Assembly (NCBI GenBank): GCA_030849075.1
Contig: JASAOO010003421.1
Coordinates: 5,969-58,371, forward strand
Direction: 5' to 3'
DNA: 52,403 nt
Source of the DNA: Zelonia costaricensis
Lineage: Eukaryota; Euglenozoa; Kinetoplastea; Trypanosomatida; Trypanosomatidae
Below are positions 10,288 to 22,372 of this stretch, piece after piece. The translations under genes were made by a program, and so were the position numbers. The notes under the pieces were generated by a model that saw only the letters and a list, made by a program, of their open reading frames with translations, was not told the DNA's origin and searched no databases. How positions within the stretch are numbered: the stretch's first letter is position 1; every line of letters begins with the position of its first letter.

Positions 10288-11767
10288 ACAGCGAAGCAGA
10301 CAAACATCGTGTCCTTGCTACAGAGTTGAACGCGACCACGCCGCACTTCGCGCGTGTCTCTCTCTCTCTGTGTTTCAGTGTGTGTCTCTGCGCATCAACT
10401 CCCCTTCCCTTTTTTTTTTTGCGCTTTCCAGTTGCGCTATCTGAAGCACCGGGGTGAGCTGCGAGGCGGAACGGCTGTTCGTCGCACCCGTCGCGGCGCC
10501 ATGGTGAGCGGAACTGAAGATGGGCAGGAATACGCGACTTCGGCTCCGGCGCATGCCCAGGGGCACGTGTACGCCCCGCCAAGATGCTCCCCCCCCCTTT
10601 CCCACCCTTCACACAAACTCCCACCTTCCTACCTTCTTTTTCTTTTCTGACTCGTGACGAACACAAGTACATGAGCCAACGAACCAGAAAAAAAAAAAAA
10701 CAAGCGTTCGGTTTCCGCTTTCGTGGAGAGTGGCGCATCTCAAGCGGAGGACGACGCTGTTGTCGAACTCACGCGTTGTCGATGTTGGCTCTCACGAAGA
10801 AGGCTGCAACAAACAAACGCCAACAACGTGGACGAAAAGAAGAAAACAAAAAAAACAGAAGGAGAGTCGATTGCCGTGGGAAAGGTGCCGTGCGCCGGAG
10901 TTGTGCGGAGCGGGAACGGCAATGCAGCACTTGAAGCTGCGGGCTGCATGTGCTCGTTCGCCGCTCTCTTAACGGACTCCGCTTGCGGCACACGCTTGCT
11001 GCCTTGACTTTTCTGTTTGTTTCCAGCTCCACCGCTCAGCAACGACGCGGGAGCGATCAGCGCATCACTGCGCGCCCCCTATGACGCTGCTGACTGAGCG
11101 AGGCCTGCTTCACAATCCCCTGCTACCTCACCCAACTCTCCCTTCCTCGCTGCTGCGATTCTGGCTCGCTCTCACTGTTCTTGCTCACTTACCCCAAACA
11201 CAAACACACACACACAACACAAACAGAAGCACACACGTACCACTCACGGAGTTTCCTTCTGTGCTCTTCACCTGTGCGCCCTCGTCTCTTACCCTGAATT
11301 CAGCTTGCCTCACTCGATCTCTTCGTTTTTTTCTCTTTTCCATACCCACCCGAGTCCGTGTTTACGCGTGCCACTCGACCCCGCCCCCGCGCGCCACCCC
11401 CTTGCATCCAACTCTTTTCTTGTGTTGCCTCCTTTTTGCTCGCCTTTCTTCCTGGTAGCGTGTCTTGAGCACTACAGCAAGTCTACACGTCAGGCACCAC
11501 CACCACCACCACAACCACCTCCCCCCTTTGCTGTTCTCCACCTGACTGTCCGACTGTTCCCGGCAACCCCTGCGTTGCGTACGAGTGCTCGCGTCTTGAA
11601 GTTGTACACGCTCGTGTGTTTGCTCTCCGCTGCCCCCCCCCTCCCCCTCCCCCTCCCCCCGCTGTCGTGAAGCTCGCCACAACTCCACCTATCATCACTT
11701 TTTTTTCTTTTGCGGACCGCGCACGCCGATCGCTTCCACGCGCCTTCCTCGTCCACCACCGGGCTCC

Positions 11768-11815
11768 GCTTTCTTTCCGTTCCCCACTCGTCTCTCTCTC
11801 CTCTCGCTTCGTCAG
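11768..11815 (+). promoter_or_regulatory. Candidate spliced-leader acceptor for the 418-residue membrane protein
   Basis: An almost pure pyrimidine tract ends at AG 11814-11815. The first ATG after it is the gene start at 11838. An alternative AG follows the C-rich tract near 11671-11672 and gives the same first ATG. Confidence 0.65.
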
Positions 11816-11837
11816 ACGTGCGAAGACGCTACACGCC

Positions 11838-13094
11838 ATGCCAGTCACGACGTCTCTGTGCCGCACGGTGCTGGCGGTGGCGGCGCTGCTGCTGTGCGCC
11901 ACGGCGCTGACGCCGCGCTCGTACGTAGCCTCCGCGTCGGTCTCGATGGAGTGCGCGCTGAGCGGGTCGACCTACTACTGGCAGACACTTCTGAACTACG
12001 CCTCCGGGACGTCGGTACAGACGTCGCTGAACAACGCCATTCAGACAGACCTTCAGAACGTGGCGGGCAGCACGGTGACCGTGACACTCGGTTCGCCGTT
12101 CGCCAACGCGTCGGCGCTGATTGTGCCCTATACATACACCGTCAACGGCGGCTACACGACGACGGCTGCGGAGGTGGCGGCGAACGTGCAGGGCCAGAGC
12201 TTTCCAAACACGCAGTCGGAGCTCAACTCGATCCAGTCGAGCGCGAGCGGCACTCCACTGGCGTCCCTGGGCGAGCTTACCCCCACCGATGTGCACTCGA
12301 TTGTTGCCCTGTACTACAACCCTGACTCCTCCTCCTCCAGCACCTCGCTGGGCGTCAAGGGGAGCGTGACGTACGGCGTCGATATGCTGCTGACGGGGAC
12401 GCCGGCGACGTGGACGCGGGTGATGAAGTCGGACAGCGCCAACATCGAGGCGAAGCTGACGGAGGCCGTCAACACCCTCACGAGCTCGCGCCGCATCGTG
12501 TGCGACTCGACTGTCATCTCCACCTCCGTCGTGGCCGCCGACCCGTCCTTTAAGTCCATCGGCGACGGCAGCGGTGGTCTCTACGTGATCCTCTCGAGTA
12601 ACTGCGACTCCACGTCGGCAATGTCGGGCCGCTTCCTGTTCAACGACGAGTACGCGAGTGTGCTGCTGACGGCGAACATGACGAACGTCACGGTGGAGTA
12701 TCAATCTGCCTCCGGGTCCTCCGAGGCGATCGCGGTGGAGACGACGAGCACAGCCCTCACCTCGAGCTCTGCGTTTGTGTGCGACAGCGCGTGCAAGGGC
12801 ATGATTGGAATGGGCAGTGCAATCGCTGCGCTGAGTTTGATCTGTGTCATTGTGACGTTGACTGCGATTTGCTGCCCGTGCTGCTGCGTGCGCGTCCAGC
12901 GGCAGAAGTCAGAGAGTGGGTCAGGCACGGGGGCGGCCTCCAGCAGTTTCGCGGCGCAGGCCCCCGCGACTAAGAAGCAGCCGGTGGTGGAGCATGGCTT
13001 CGAGGTGCACAGCCCAGATCACGTTCCGCTGGAGCCGCACACGCCCACGACAGTGCCACGCAATGCCAAGCGCACGAGCGAGCCGGTGGAGTGA
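11838..13094 (+). CDS. Type I membrane protein with two ectodomain modules (418 aa)
   Basis: This is a paralogue of the 758-residue protein at 2505. ATG 11838 is the first ATG of the frame; longer readings begin at GTG. Residues 1 to about 30 are a signal peptide. The ectodomain (about 31-320) holds two modules. The first ends with A-E-V-x4-Q-G-Q-S-F-P-N-T, matching A-D-V-x-N-A-V-R-A-S-T-F-P-Q-T in the larger protein. The second ends with A-S-V-L-L-T-A-N-M-T, matching A-S-M-L-L-Q-A-N-Y-S in the last module of the larger protein. Each module has a conserved Trp (YYW and TW). A span at about 323-344 is followed by a C-C-P-C-C-C cluster (345-350), likely lipid-modified. The tail is short (about 68 residues) and lacks the PPxY motif. 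Three N-glycosylation sequons are visible. Function is unknown; a surface role is inferred. Confidence 0.88.
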   Translation: MPVTTSLCRTVLAVAALLLCATALTPRSYVASASVSMECALSGSTYYWQTLLNYASGTSVQTSLNNAIQTDLQNVAGSTVTVTLGSPFANASALIVPYTYTVNGGYTTTAAEVAANVQGQSFPNTQSELNSIQSSASGTPLASLGELTPTDVHSIVALYYNPDSSSSSTSLGVKGSVTYGVDMLLTGTPATWTRVMKSDSANIEAKLTEAVNTLTSSRRIVCDSTVISTSVVAADPSFKSIGDGSGGLYVILSSNCDSTSAMSGRFLFNDEYASVLLTANMTNVTVEYQSASGSSEAIAVETTSTALTSSSAFVCDSACKGMIGMGSAIAALSLICVIVTLTAICCPCCCVRVQRQKSESGSGTGAASSSFAAQAPATKKQPVVEHGFEVHSPDHVPLEPHTPTTVPRNAKRTSEPVE

Positions 13095-14372
13095 GCGTGT
13101 GTGTGTATTCTCGGCTTTTCAGTTTCTTCGCGCGATGTATGAACCCTTTTCTGTGTCTTCAAGTGACTTCCCTTTGGCCATGTGCATGTGTGCGTGTTAG
13201 TGTGCGTGCGTGTGTGTGGGTGTCTCGTGGTTTGGATGGAAGGGTGCGGCAGGGCTGTCGGCACGAGCGTGGAGGGTGAGGGCGACGGGTGTGTGCGTGT
13301 GTGTGATACGCACGCCCCGGGCCTCGCTGCTGCCACTGGTGCCGTCGCGATGACGAGGTCGGCGGCTTGCTTTACAGGTGGGAATGAGGTGAAGAGGACT
13401 GGGGAAGTTGCCAGAACAGCCCAAGTAGTGCGACAGGCGTTGGTTCTCTTTTCCACTTTGTCCTTCTCTCTCATCGGAAACGCGATACACACGTTGGCAA
13501 CCATGTCGTGCAGCGCGATGAGCTTCTTCTTTTCCCCTCCCTTTCTCCTCGTTCTCCTCCGTCCCGTTGATTGTGAACGATGTACAGCCGCCGACACCGT
13601 CCACGCCAGACGATGACTCTTCCCCCCTCCCTCCCTCCCAGCTCGCTTGGTCTCCCGCCTCCCTTCCACGTCCTCCTTACCCCCCTAACTCGGACCTTCT
13701 TGCTGGCGCATGCGTGGATGCACAACGGAGAGAAGTGAAGGAGCGGACGCAAAACCAAAAAAAAGAAGAAGAAGAGGAAAGACGCGTCAGTGTGCAAGAG
13801 CAATACCGTCCACTGCGCCTCTTGCTTCCATCTCTACGCACCTTGTCTCCTTATCATCTTCCTCTTCTTCTTCTCCGTCTTCTCCGCCGGTTCTTGTTCG
13901 TCCGGTGCACGCCGTAGTGCGTCTGCGCAACACCAGCCTCCATGTGGCCTCTGTTTTCTCCAAACTCCACGACAGAGGTCGGTGTGGCGTTGTCGCCGCC
14001 GCTGCTGCATGACCGTGTCGACAAGCCGGCCTTCGCTCCGTTTTGGGTTGACCTCTCTCACAAGTGCTCTTCACCTTTTCTGCCGTCACAGTGCCCCACG
14101 TTTTCTTTCCTTGCGTTTGCTCCTTCTTTTTTTTTTACCGTTTCCCGGTCTCTGCATGTGTGTGCGTGTTGGTTTGCGTGTTTGCGCATCTTGCCGAGCT
14201 CTACCCCCCTTGTCCTCTTCCCGCGCCTTGCCAGCCCTGCGGATCAGAGCTCTCCAGTGCCGCTGCGGCGGCTGTTGCAGCTCTGAATCGACAGCGGCAG
14301 CGGCGACCTTGCTTTCCTGGATTTTGTGCTTTTGTTGTCTTCCCTTTGCTGTCGCGTTGCCATGCGCAAGTG

Positions 14373-14420
14373 ACACACACACACACACACATACGCACAC
14401 ATAAACATACACATACACAC
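14373..14420. repeat. CA microsatellite
   Basis: Perfect CA units pass into ATACGCACAC and ATACAC variants. Confidence 0.85.
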
Positions 14421-14467
14421 CCGACGATGGCGGCTCCGCCGCTCCTTCTCTAAGCGTGCCTTTTCTT

Positions 14468-14486
14468 TGTGTGTGTGTGTGTGTGT
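14468..14486. repeat. GT microsatellite
   Basis: About nine GT units, lying just 3' of a CA repeat. The two could pair as a weak inverted repeat. Confidence 0.8.
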
Positions 14487-14741
14487 TTGTTGTTCGATGG
14501 GGATTGTGGGGCTAGGGTGCTTCCCCTGCCATGTCAACGCTGTTGGTGGTGTGTTTTCTTTCTTGAATTCACTTTTCGAGTTCGTCATCATTTTTCTTCC
14601 CGTTTTCGTTTTCTGTTTTCGATCTCGTCGAGATGCACGCAGAACACGAACATGAAGACGGCAGCGAGTCACGACGAGGGAGAGGTTTTTGCTTGCCCCT
14701 CCCGGCCCCCCTTCCGCTCCCCCCTCCCCCCTGCCACTGCA

Positions 14742-14768
14742 GTGTGTGTGTGTGTGTGTGCGTGTGTG
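14742..14768. repeat. GT microsatellite
   Basis: GT units in the 9.4 kb gap with one CG interruption near the end. Confidence 0.8.
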
Positions 14769-16475
14769 CGGGGGAGGGGACGCGTGCGTTGGTACTGTTT
14801 GACCTCTAGCCTCTCTCCGTGTATGCCTGCAAACGACTCTTCCTTTTTTTTCTTTCCTCCTCTCCGTGACAGAGTGGACGCGGTCCCATTTCGCGTTTTT
14901 CTTTTTTCTCTGTTGTGTATCGCAGGTTGTGTGGTTTCGTGGCCTCAGACGTGCGTATGTGTCTTTTTTTCTTATTTTGTTTGTGTGTGTTTTTGTATGC
15001 ATGTATCTGTGTAAGCCTTATGCTGTCATGTTCGTCGTGCAGGTGCTTGCGCCGTTTGTCGTAAGTGTGTGTGTGCGTGTGTGACGCACGAGGCGAAGTA
15101 CGCGGGCGCAGGGAAGCGGTGTCCGGCGCGTGCGTTTGTTTTTGTTTTTCCCGCCTGCGTGCCTTCTCAACGCCCATTCCTTTCCTCTCCCCACCTCGTC
15201 TCTTTTCTTTGCTTCTCCCACTTCCACACCCATCCACCCAGACACACACAGAGAGACAGACCGCTATGCCGCAGCGAGTGTCCATGGAGCTGCACGCTCG
15301 CTCCTCTCCCCACCATCCACTTCATCGTCCACGTCGATCGCTCAGGCAATGCATCTCCACACGCCTGGAACTGTACAAGCGTGCCTGCCGTTGATCGATC
15401 GGAGAGTTATGGATGGGGCGCAACAGGGGGGGGGGAGCTTGCGAAGTGTGGTAATCAGCGGCAGGTGAGCACGAACGTGTATGTGTGTGTGTGGGTGGGT
15501 GTTGGTGTGCGCGTCCCTTCAGGAAAAAAAAAAAACACAAGCAAAGCAAGAGAGAAGGAAGAAAGATGGTGGTCTAGGAGGGCGTAAGTGAGATGGGGGA
15601 GGGGGCACGCACGCCTTGCAAGAGTGCCCCGCACATTTGTTGCCTTCTTTTTCTTTTTGCTCCTCGCGCAGTGCGCGAGAAGGGCTGCGGCTGGTTGTGA
15701 TGCAGGTTGTCGCATGTCTCACGCTGCCGCAGCCGCTGCTGCTGCTGCTGCTCCTGCTGCGCCGAGGCAGCAAGGGTTTCTCACCTTCTCTTCTCCTTTT
15801 TGCCTTTGCTTCGTTTGTCTTTGAGTGCATTGACTTCCACCTGATGCGTTTCTCGCTCTTCGCCACCCTCCCGCTCACTTTTGTCTTCTGTACCCTGAGC
15901 CCCATGTGCGTCGTGCTGCACAATATTGCTAGCTGTCATTGTTTTCCTTTTTTTTTTCTGCGTTGTAGGTTTCCCGGTTGACGCGCTTCATGTGCTTTTC
16001 CTTGGAGACGCTGAGGTGCGCACGTTTGTGTGTGTGTCTGTGTTTGTGTTTTGCAGAAGAGCTCTTTCTCCAGCTGTTCTCACCGGCACTTCGCCCCCTC
16101 CCCCCCTCTCTCTCCCGCTGCTTTTCTCGCCACGCTCCCTTCTCCGGGGAGCTGCAGGCACTTGCACGTCTTCGCTTTTCCCTTTGACAGCCCACGTCCT
16201 ATTTCCATTTTTTGTTTGGCTTGCTTGTTTGCAGCTTTATGCAAGGTCCTAATCGAGGTCAATCGAGGCCGCGCTTCTCACTTTCTTTTCTTGTCGCCGC
16301 ATGGGGGGTGGGGAGGGGGGCTACTCTTGACATGCCCCCTCGTCCCCCCTCGCCACGCCCACCCGCCCTCCCGTGCCTTTGTGTTTGTTCGTGTGCTCTC
16401 CATCTTTTCGTTGGCAGCCCCATCCTCTTTCTGCCATCTCTCGCTGTCTCAGTCGCAATTCTCGTCAAGTGACGG

Positions 16476-16497
16476 CGTGTGTGTGTGTGTGTGTGTG
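16476..16497. repeat. GT microsatellite
   Basis: Uninterrupted GT units in the 9.4 kb gap. Confidence 0.8.
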
Positions 16498-17641
16498 GGC
16501 CTTCTGCGAACGAGGTTGACTGACACAACCTGAGCTCTGCGTGCGTTGAGGCTGCGACCGACTCTCTCTGTCTCTGCCCTCCTTTGTCTTCTTCCCGATC
16601 ACGGTACGCCTCCGTTTTACAGATTTGCGCACTCACACCCCACGCACTGAACGCGCCAACGCGAGCGTGCACGCGACCTCGATGCTGGTGATGCACCCGA
16701 GGCACGCAAGCATGCGCGCACATGCACGAAAGGGCTCAAGGCACGCAGTGGTATACCGTGGCCCGAGTACGTGCGTGTCGAGGTGACGGGTCTCGAAGCC
16801 GTTGATGTTGCCTTCGCGTGCGTAAATGGAGGGGACGGGGCAAGATGGAGGAGATAAACAAACAAACAAGCAGAAAATATGTAGTGGTGCAAACCGAGCT
16901 GCCTTCTCTCCATTTTTTTTCTTCGTCAGGGTGTGTGCAGCTTGGCTTTGTGGGTTCTATTGTTGCCGCACCCCCCTTTCCATTCCCTACTTTTCTCTCT
17001 ATCTTGGTTGTGTTAAAGGTGCATCTTCCACGAATACGCACACTCGCCCACGCGCATGAACACGCGCCCTCCTCCACTCTTTCGGCATCGCTGTGCCAGC
17101 TGATGCTTCGCTGCACCTCCTTCTTCGCTCTCTCTATGCAGCTGTGTTGATCTCTCTGCCCTCTCAGGTTTTCCTCCTTTTTTTTTCCCGCTGTGTCTTT
17201 GCGTCGCCCGTGCCGCCGCACCACCACCACCCCCTGCGCACACCCTTTTTTTTATTCGAACGTGCCTCCCCGTGGTGCGGTCTGTCGTGTGAGACTGAAG
17301 ACGGCGGTCAGCGCTGTGCAGGTCGCGCGGAGAGTGAGCGCGGGATGGGGGTGGGGGTGCGTGAGGAAACTGCGGCGCAAGAAAAAAAGGAGGACAAAGC
17401 AAAGACCACACGCGAAACTCCCACTGCGGCGAAGAGTTGAATCCACGTATGTGTCGTACGCGCAGCGGTAGCACCACTCCCGCTACTCCCACTCCCACCA
17501 CCCACCACCACCCAGCACTTTAGCGGCGGAGATGAGTCTCGAATGTAAAAGAAGAACAAAGGAAGAAAGGAAAAAAAAAGCGTGAGACGATATTTGTGTT
17601 TCCTTTTGGCTTCTTTTTTCGAGACCTTTTCCGTCTGCGCG

Positions 17642-17706
17642 CGTGTCTGTGTGTGTGCGTGTGTGTTCATGTGTGTGTGCTGATGTGTGTGTGTGTGTGT
17701 GTGTGT
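17642..17706. repeat. Imperfect GT microsatellite
   Basis: About 65 bases of GT units with single-base interruptions (C, TTCA, GCTGA), ending in a perfect run. Confidence 0.85.
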
Positions 17707-17893
17707 TTATCTGCCACGGATCCACGGAAGAGCAGGACAAACACTGTGTGCGGCATGCCGTGAATTCCAGACACCTTCACTTTTTTTTTCTTGGTTTTTC
17801 TTTTTTCGAACTCGTCGTCTCAGGTGGAGGACGATAGTCAGGTGGCAGTGGCTTTTCCCTTTTCCATCTCGGTGCACGTGGTGAGATCGCGCG

Positions 17894-17920
17894 GGTGTGT
17901 GTGTGTGTGTGTGTGTGTGT
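17894..17920. repeat. GT microsatellite
   Basis: A perfect GT run of about 13 units. Confidence 0.85.
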
Positions 17921-20261
17921 CTGTGCGTCTTTGCTTGTAGCGAGGAAGGGGGGAGGGGATGACAACGAATACGTCATTGTGCGCACACGATGACGGTGCA
18001 GCTGCCTGTGTATGTACACGTGCATGGTCGTGGTCCGCATCGACAAGCTAGAGAAGGAGAAATGGGAACTCTGGTGATAGACTTGTCCGCATGTGTGTGT
18101 GTGTGTGAGGTGAGCGTGCTCTGTCGTGTGGCGTACCACCCTCTCTCACAACGACCTGCTTTGTGTCTCCGACTCCTGCTGCGCCGTGTACTGCTTTGCC
18201 GCACCTGCCTCGATCCCCCTTCCCCCTTCGTAGCGCACCAACCTCCGCGCCCTTGGCACCTCCGTCGCCATCATGCCCCCCACGTCGCCCTCCACCACAT
18301 GAGTCCTCCCCGCCGGTGCGTCGCGTTCGCCGTAGCTTTACCTCACGTGACCTGCGACCCGTCTTCGATCCCCTTATGTTGTTTTCATTTGTCTCCTCCC
18401 TCGCCACCGGCACTCCGCCTCCTCCCCACACACGTCCGCGGGTGCGCAGACACACGCAGACAAGACGCTGGCGGAAAAGGTACTTGCGTCTGGGTTGACG
18501 CGGGCGGAACGGCGTCAGCCGTTTCGATGACTGGGCCTTTTTTCCCCCCCATTTTTTGCCTTTCTAACTAGATGCGCGGAGAGTCCGATATGATCCAACC
18601 TACGTGGGCTGCTGGATCTGATGACATCCCAGCGGAACTAGAAAACGAAAGCCGCGTATTGCGTGTAGAGTGAACTCCGCAGAGGAGAAGGAGGGAGCGG
18701 GGGAGGGCCGCCACCGCCGCCTCCCTTGCCGTCAAGCCGCTGCGGAGGAGTTTGCGCGGCGCCGATGGCGTTCGCCATGGACAGGTGTGCCGGGGCGCAA
18801 CAAGGAAGACGAACGCCAATGTGTGGCCGGATAGTGGTGGAGGCGGCAGTGCGGTGAGTGTTGCAAGCACCGAGGGGGGGGGGGTTGCACCTCTCTCCCC
18901 TCTGCCTCACCTCGCCCCCCTCCCATGCAGCCACTCTGCGTGTGCACTCCCATGTGTGAGTGTGACGCTCTGCTCCGGCAGATCAGCGTCGGCCCATCTC
19001 CACCCCCCTATTTCCCCCACTTCACCATTGCCTTTGCCTTGTCTTCTGGGTGCCGCGGCGCATGGGAGCGCGTTCGTCACCCTCCCAAAACAAACCACCG
19101 CGCACACACGCACGTCGTCACCAGCTTCATCCTTGCAGGCCGTGTCCACGGAACCCAACAGGAGAAAAAAAGAACAACACAACAAAAGAGAAGAGGAGAA
19201 GAAGCGCGACGCGAGCCAGCCAACACACTTCACAAGCGAGCGAGAGTCGCGCAGGAGTCGAGAAGCTCGGCATATCAGCAGAACAAGGGACCAGCAGACA
19301 CGCGCTGCACTGCTTCCTTGCTCCTTTTCTGCTGTACTTCGCACTTGCGTTTGACATCACACACAGACACACGCCAACACTCACGAGCGCGTCACATCAC
19401 TTCGACGACGCCTTGGCGTCGCCAGCTTCTTGAACGCGCACACCACAGCGGCGACGTCCTTGTTGTCGTCTTTGTTCTTATTTGTGCCTCTCCAAAAAAA
19501 AAAAAAAACACCCGTCACCTTCACACACACACACACACGCGAATAAAAACAAAGGAGGGCACTTCGCGTTTTCGTTGAGCCGCACCGCTTCTACGCTCGC
19601 TCTGCTTTTTTTTTTCTTGTGTGCCTGCCGCTTTAAAGTAAACGAGAGTCGACGCAAAACACACAAACACACAAACGGACCAACGGACCAGACAACGGAG
19701 AGTATTGCCCCCCTTCTCCCCTCCCCCCTCCCCTCCCCTCTCTCTTCCGCATTATCCGCGACGCGTGTCTTCGGCGTGTGTTGCACGTTCTCGATCACGC
19801 GAGTCCCACTCCGCACTTCCCTCTTCTCCCCCGCTCCTGCAGCCCACTGCCGGCATCGTAATACGTGAGAGGAAGCCGGCACAGCCCACTGCACCGCCGC
19901 TGGAGAGAGAAAGCGACCGAGAGAAAGACAAGGAGAGCGACGGTGAAGCCGCGGCACACGAAAGGTACCCGTCCTTCTTTTCTTTTTTTTCTTTCCCCTT
20001 TTTTGGCTTCCGGAGAAGGTAGCTGAAGAGTCAACGAAGCTAAGGCAAGGCGGGTTGACGCTGGTTGTTCGCTTGGCGCTGCGAGCACGCGCTGCTGATC
20101 ACCCCCCTTTTTCCCCCTTTTCATTCTTTACGCACAAACGTTGAAGAGGGCGGCATACCGCAGGTGAAAGAGGCATTCCCCACCTGCACCCCCCCTTTAA
20201 CGCATCGCACAAACGAGAACAAGAAACAAGAACCCCCCAAAAACAAAACAAAACGCCACGG

Positions 20262-20289
20262 TCACACACACGCACACACACACACACAC
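20262..20289. repeat. CA microsatellite
   Basis: CA units with one CG interruption, preceded by A-rich DNA. Confidence 0.85.
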
Positions 20290-21984
20290 CCGTCTCTTGC
20301 GCGACGAAGAGAACAAGGAGCGAAATCGAAAGAAAAAGAGCCTGAAAGGAAAGGGCAAAGAGCCAAGCAGCAGCCACCGTAAACCATAATCACAGCAAGG
20401 GAGCTGGTCAGAGAGTGGTGGAGCACGTCTGGCAAAATTCACGAGTTCGCAAGTTTTTTTTCCCCCTTTTCTGTTTTCTTTTCAGAGTTTAGTTGCGCAG
20501 CACTCCGCTTTACCCTTCCTCGCCTTCAGTGTTTTCTTCCTTTTTTTCTCCGTTCTCTGTTTCTTGCGACTACCCTTCGCCCTCCCCCCTTTCTCCTTTC
20601 TCTCACTCTCTGTGTTTGTGTCTCTGCATTCACCTGCTTAGGCTGGCCTCCGCGACGTCGCAGTTTCTTCGCAGGCCCTTCGCCCACGTGCAGTGATTCC
20701 TCTTCTTCTTTCTCTTTCCGCCTCTGACGATTTGGTTCCTTTTTGTTTTCTGTTTGTCTTCCCCGACACGAGCCACACCACTTCTCCCCTCCCCCACTCT
20801 GTGCGTTCCCCTCTTCACCTCCTCCTGCTTCCCTCCGTAGCTCCACGCTTTTCCAGCTCTTCCTCCTCCTCCTTCTATCCGCCGCCCCCCTTCCGCTTCT
20901 CATCGCCCCCCCCTTCCTGCCTCGTCGCTTCTCTGTGCCGATCATCCGCTCTCCGTCCCATCTCCGGCGGTCCCCGTGCGACTCGCTGACTTCCCGACCC
21001 ACCTCTGCCGCGCCGGCTTCCCCGCCCCGCTCGACTGGAGCGCTTCTTGCCTGTGCCGTGCACGACGGTGTGTCCTCTCTATCTCTCTGTGTCTGTGTGC
21101 GTGTGTGCGCAAGGCCCCCCCTCCCCCTCCTTCCATTCTCCCCCTCAGCTTTCTTTCTGACCTTGATTGTGTGTTTGTGCGTGTGTACGCCCTCTTCACT
21201 TTGTTGTTGTGGTTCTTTTTTTCTGTTGTTGTGTCTTTCATCCTTCTCTTGTCGTCGTTAACGCCTCCTTTTCCATTTTTTAAGCGAATTCGGCTCTTCA
21301 TTTTTTTGTTTCTTCTTTTTCTTGTATCGAACGTGTGATTTTGGTTTTGTGTGCGTGCGTGTGTGTGTGTTGGGTGTGGGTGTTTGCTTTGCTTTGTTTT
21401 CTTGACCACCTCGCGCCGCAAGCTATTTCTCTCCTCCCCCCTTCTTTGTTCATCTTGCTGACCGCCGATCCACTTCATTGAAGTTGTCGCGCGTGCACGC
21501 ACACACACACCAACTCATACAACACGAGCGCAGTCGCACAAAGGCTTTTCTCTTCTAGGTTTCTCTGGTACCCCCTCCCCCTGCCCCCCGCCGGTGATTC
21601 AGAGTACACACACGCGACGCCATTCCGACAACCGTTATTGAGTAGGCAAGTGAGGTGGATAAGAAGACGCTCCCCCCTCCTCCACACACACAGACACGGA
21701 CACGATCGCAGGCGCAGAGATCTCCTGCAGTCCCGGAGAACTCTTCACGTCCGCCCCGGACGGAACCAAAGGGAAACGAAAACAGTAGCAGCAGCAGCCA
21801 AAGAAGAGATCTCTCGCAGCCAGAGAAGCACCACACGAAGCCGCCGTGGAGGCTGAGGGCAATTCGAACTGCACCGCAGCAGGAGAAAGACCAAGCAGAC
21901 ATCAGCAGCTAGCGCGCGTGTGTTTGCGTCCAGCGTTTCGTGGATCTGCGAGCGGCTGGTCGACTTGAACTCTTTCTCTCTCTG

Positions 21985-22003
21985 ACACACACACACACAC
22001 ACA
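21985..22003. repeat. CA microsatellite
   Basis: A perfect CA run about 500 bases upstream of the Na+/H+ exchanger start. Confidence 0.85.
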
Positions 22004-22154
22004 TTTCTCCTTTTTGTGTGTGCTGGCTCTTTACACCACACACGCGGTCACGCTTACATTCCTTCCTCCTCCTCCCCCTCCTCCCCCCTCTACTTCTCTC
22101 CTCTCTCTTCTTCGTTGTGTACCGTGCGTTTAGTTTTCTGTACCCACCGGCGCG

Positions 22155-22172
22155 GTGTGTGTGTGTGTGTGT
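22155..22172. repeat. GT microsatellite
   Basis: A perfect GT run about 150 bases 3' of the CA run at 21985. Together they form a potential inverted pair upstream of the exchanger gene. Confidence 0.8.
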
Positions 22173-22325
22173 CGTGCGGTGCGGGGTGCGTTTCAGCCAC
22201 CGCATTCTCGTCCGAGGTAGGCCTAGGAGCGGCGCCGTCGTCCCGCCGCGCCTGCGCGTGTGCGCTTTATCGGCCTTGTGTTGTGTCGTTGGTTGTTTGC
22301 TGCTGTTGTGGAGCGCCTCCGTTTC

Positions 22326-22372
22326 GCCTCGTCGCCTCCCTTCACGTTTTTTTCTTCTTCTTCGCGTGTGAG
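22326..22372 (+). promoter_or_regulatory. Candidate spliced-leader acceptor for the Na+/H+ exchanger
   Basis: A pyrimidine tract with a T7 core and TTC repeats leads to AG 22371-22372. The leader after this AG contains no ATG until 22521. An earlier candidate AG is at 22132-22133. Confidence 0.6.

Larger units (their letters stand above)
10115..11837. other. 1.7 kb spacer between the SnoaL-like gene and the second membrane protein
   Basis: No gene was recognised. It contains a GT repeat at 10265-10287, an A run near 10688-10699, a purine-rich stretch around 10720-10920, and pyrimidine-rich DNA from about 11100 to 11815 that probably carries the downstream splice signal. Confidence 0.6.

Noticed and set aside
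14373..14486. CA and GT runs as a CRISPR-like or tandem regulatory array
   Set aside because: These are simple dinucleotide repeats without unique spacers, typical of trypanosomatid intergenic DNA.
15700..15981. A possible small hydrophobic protein with a Leu run in the 9.4 kb gap
   Set aside because: The Leu run comes from a CTG-type repeat, and the remainder is translated pyrimidine-rich spacer. There is no good leader or recognisable domain.
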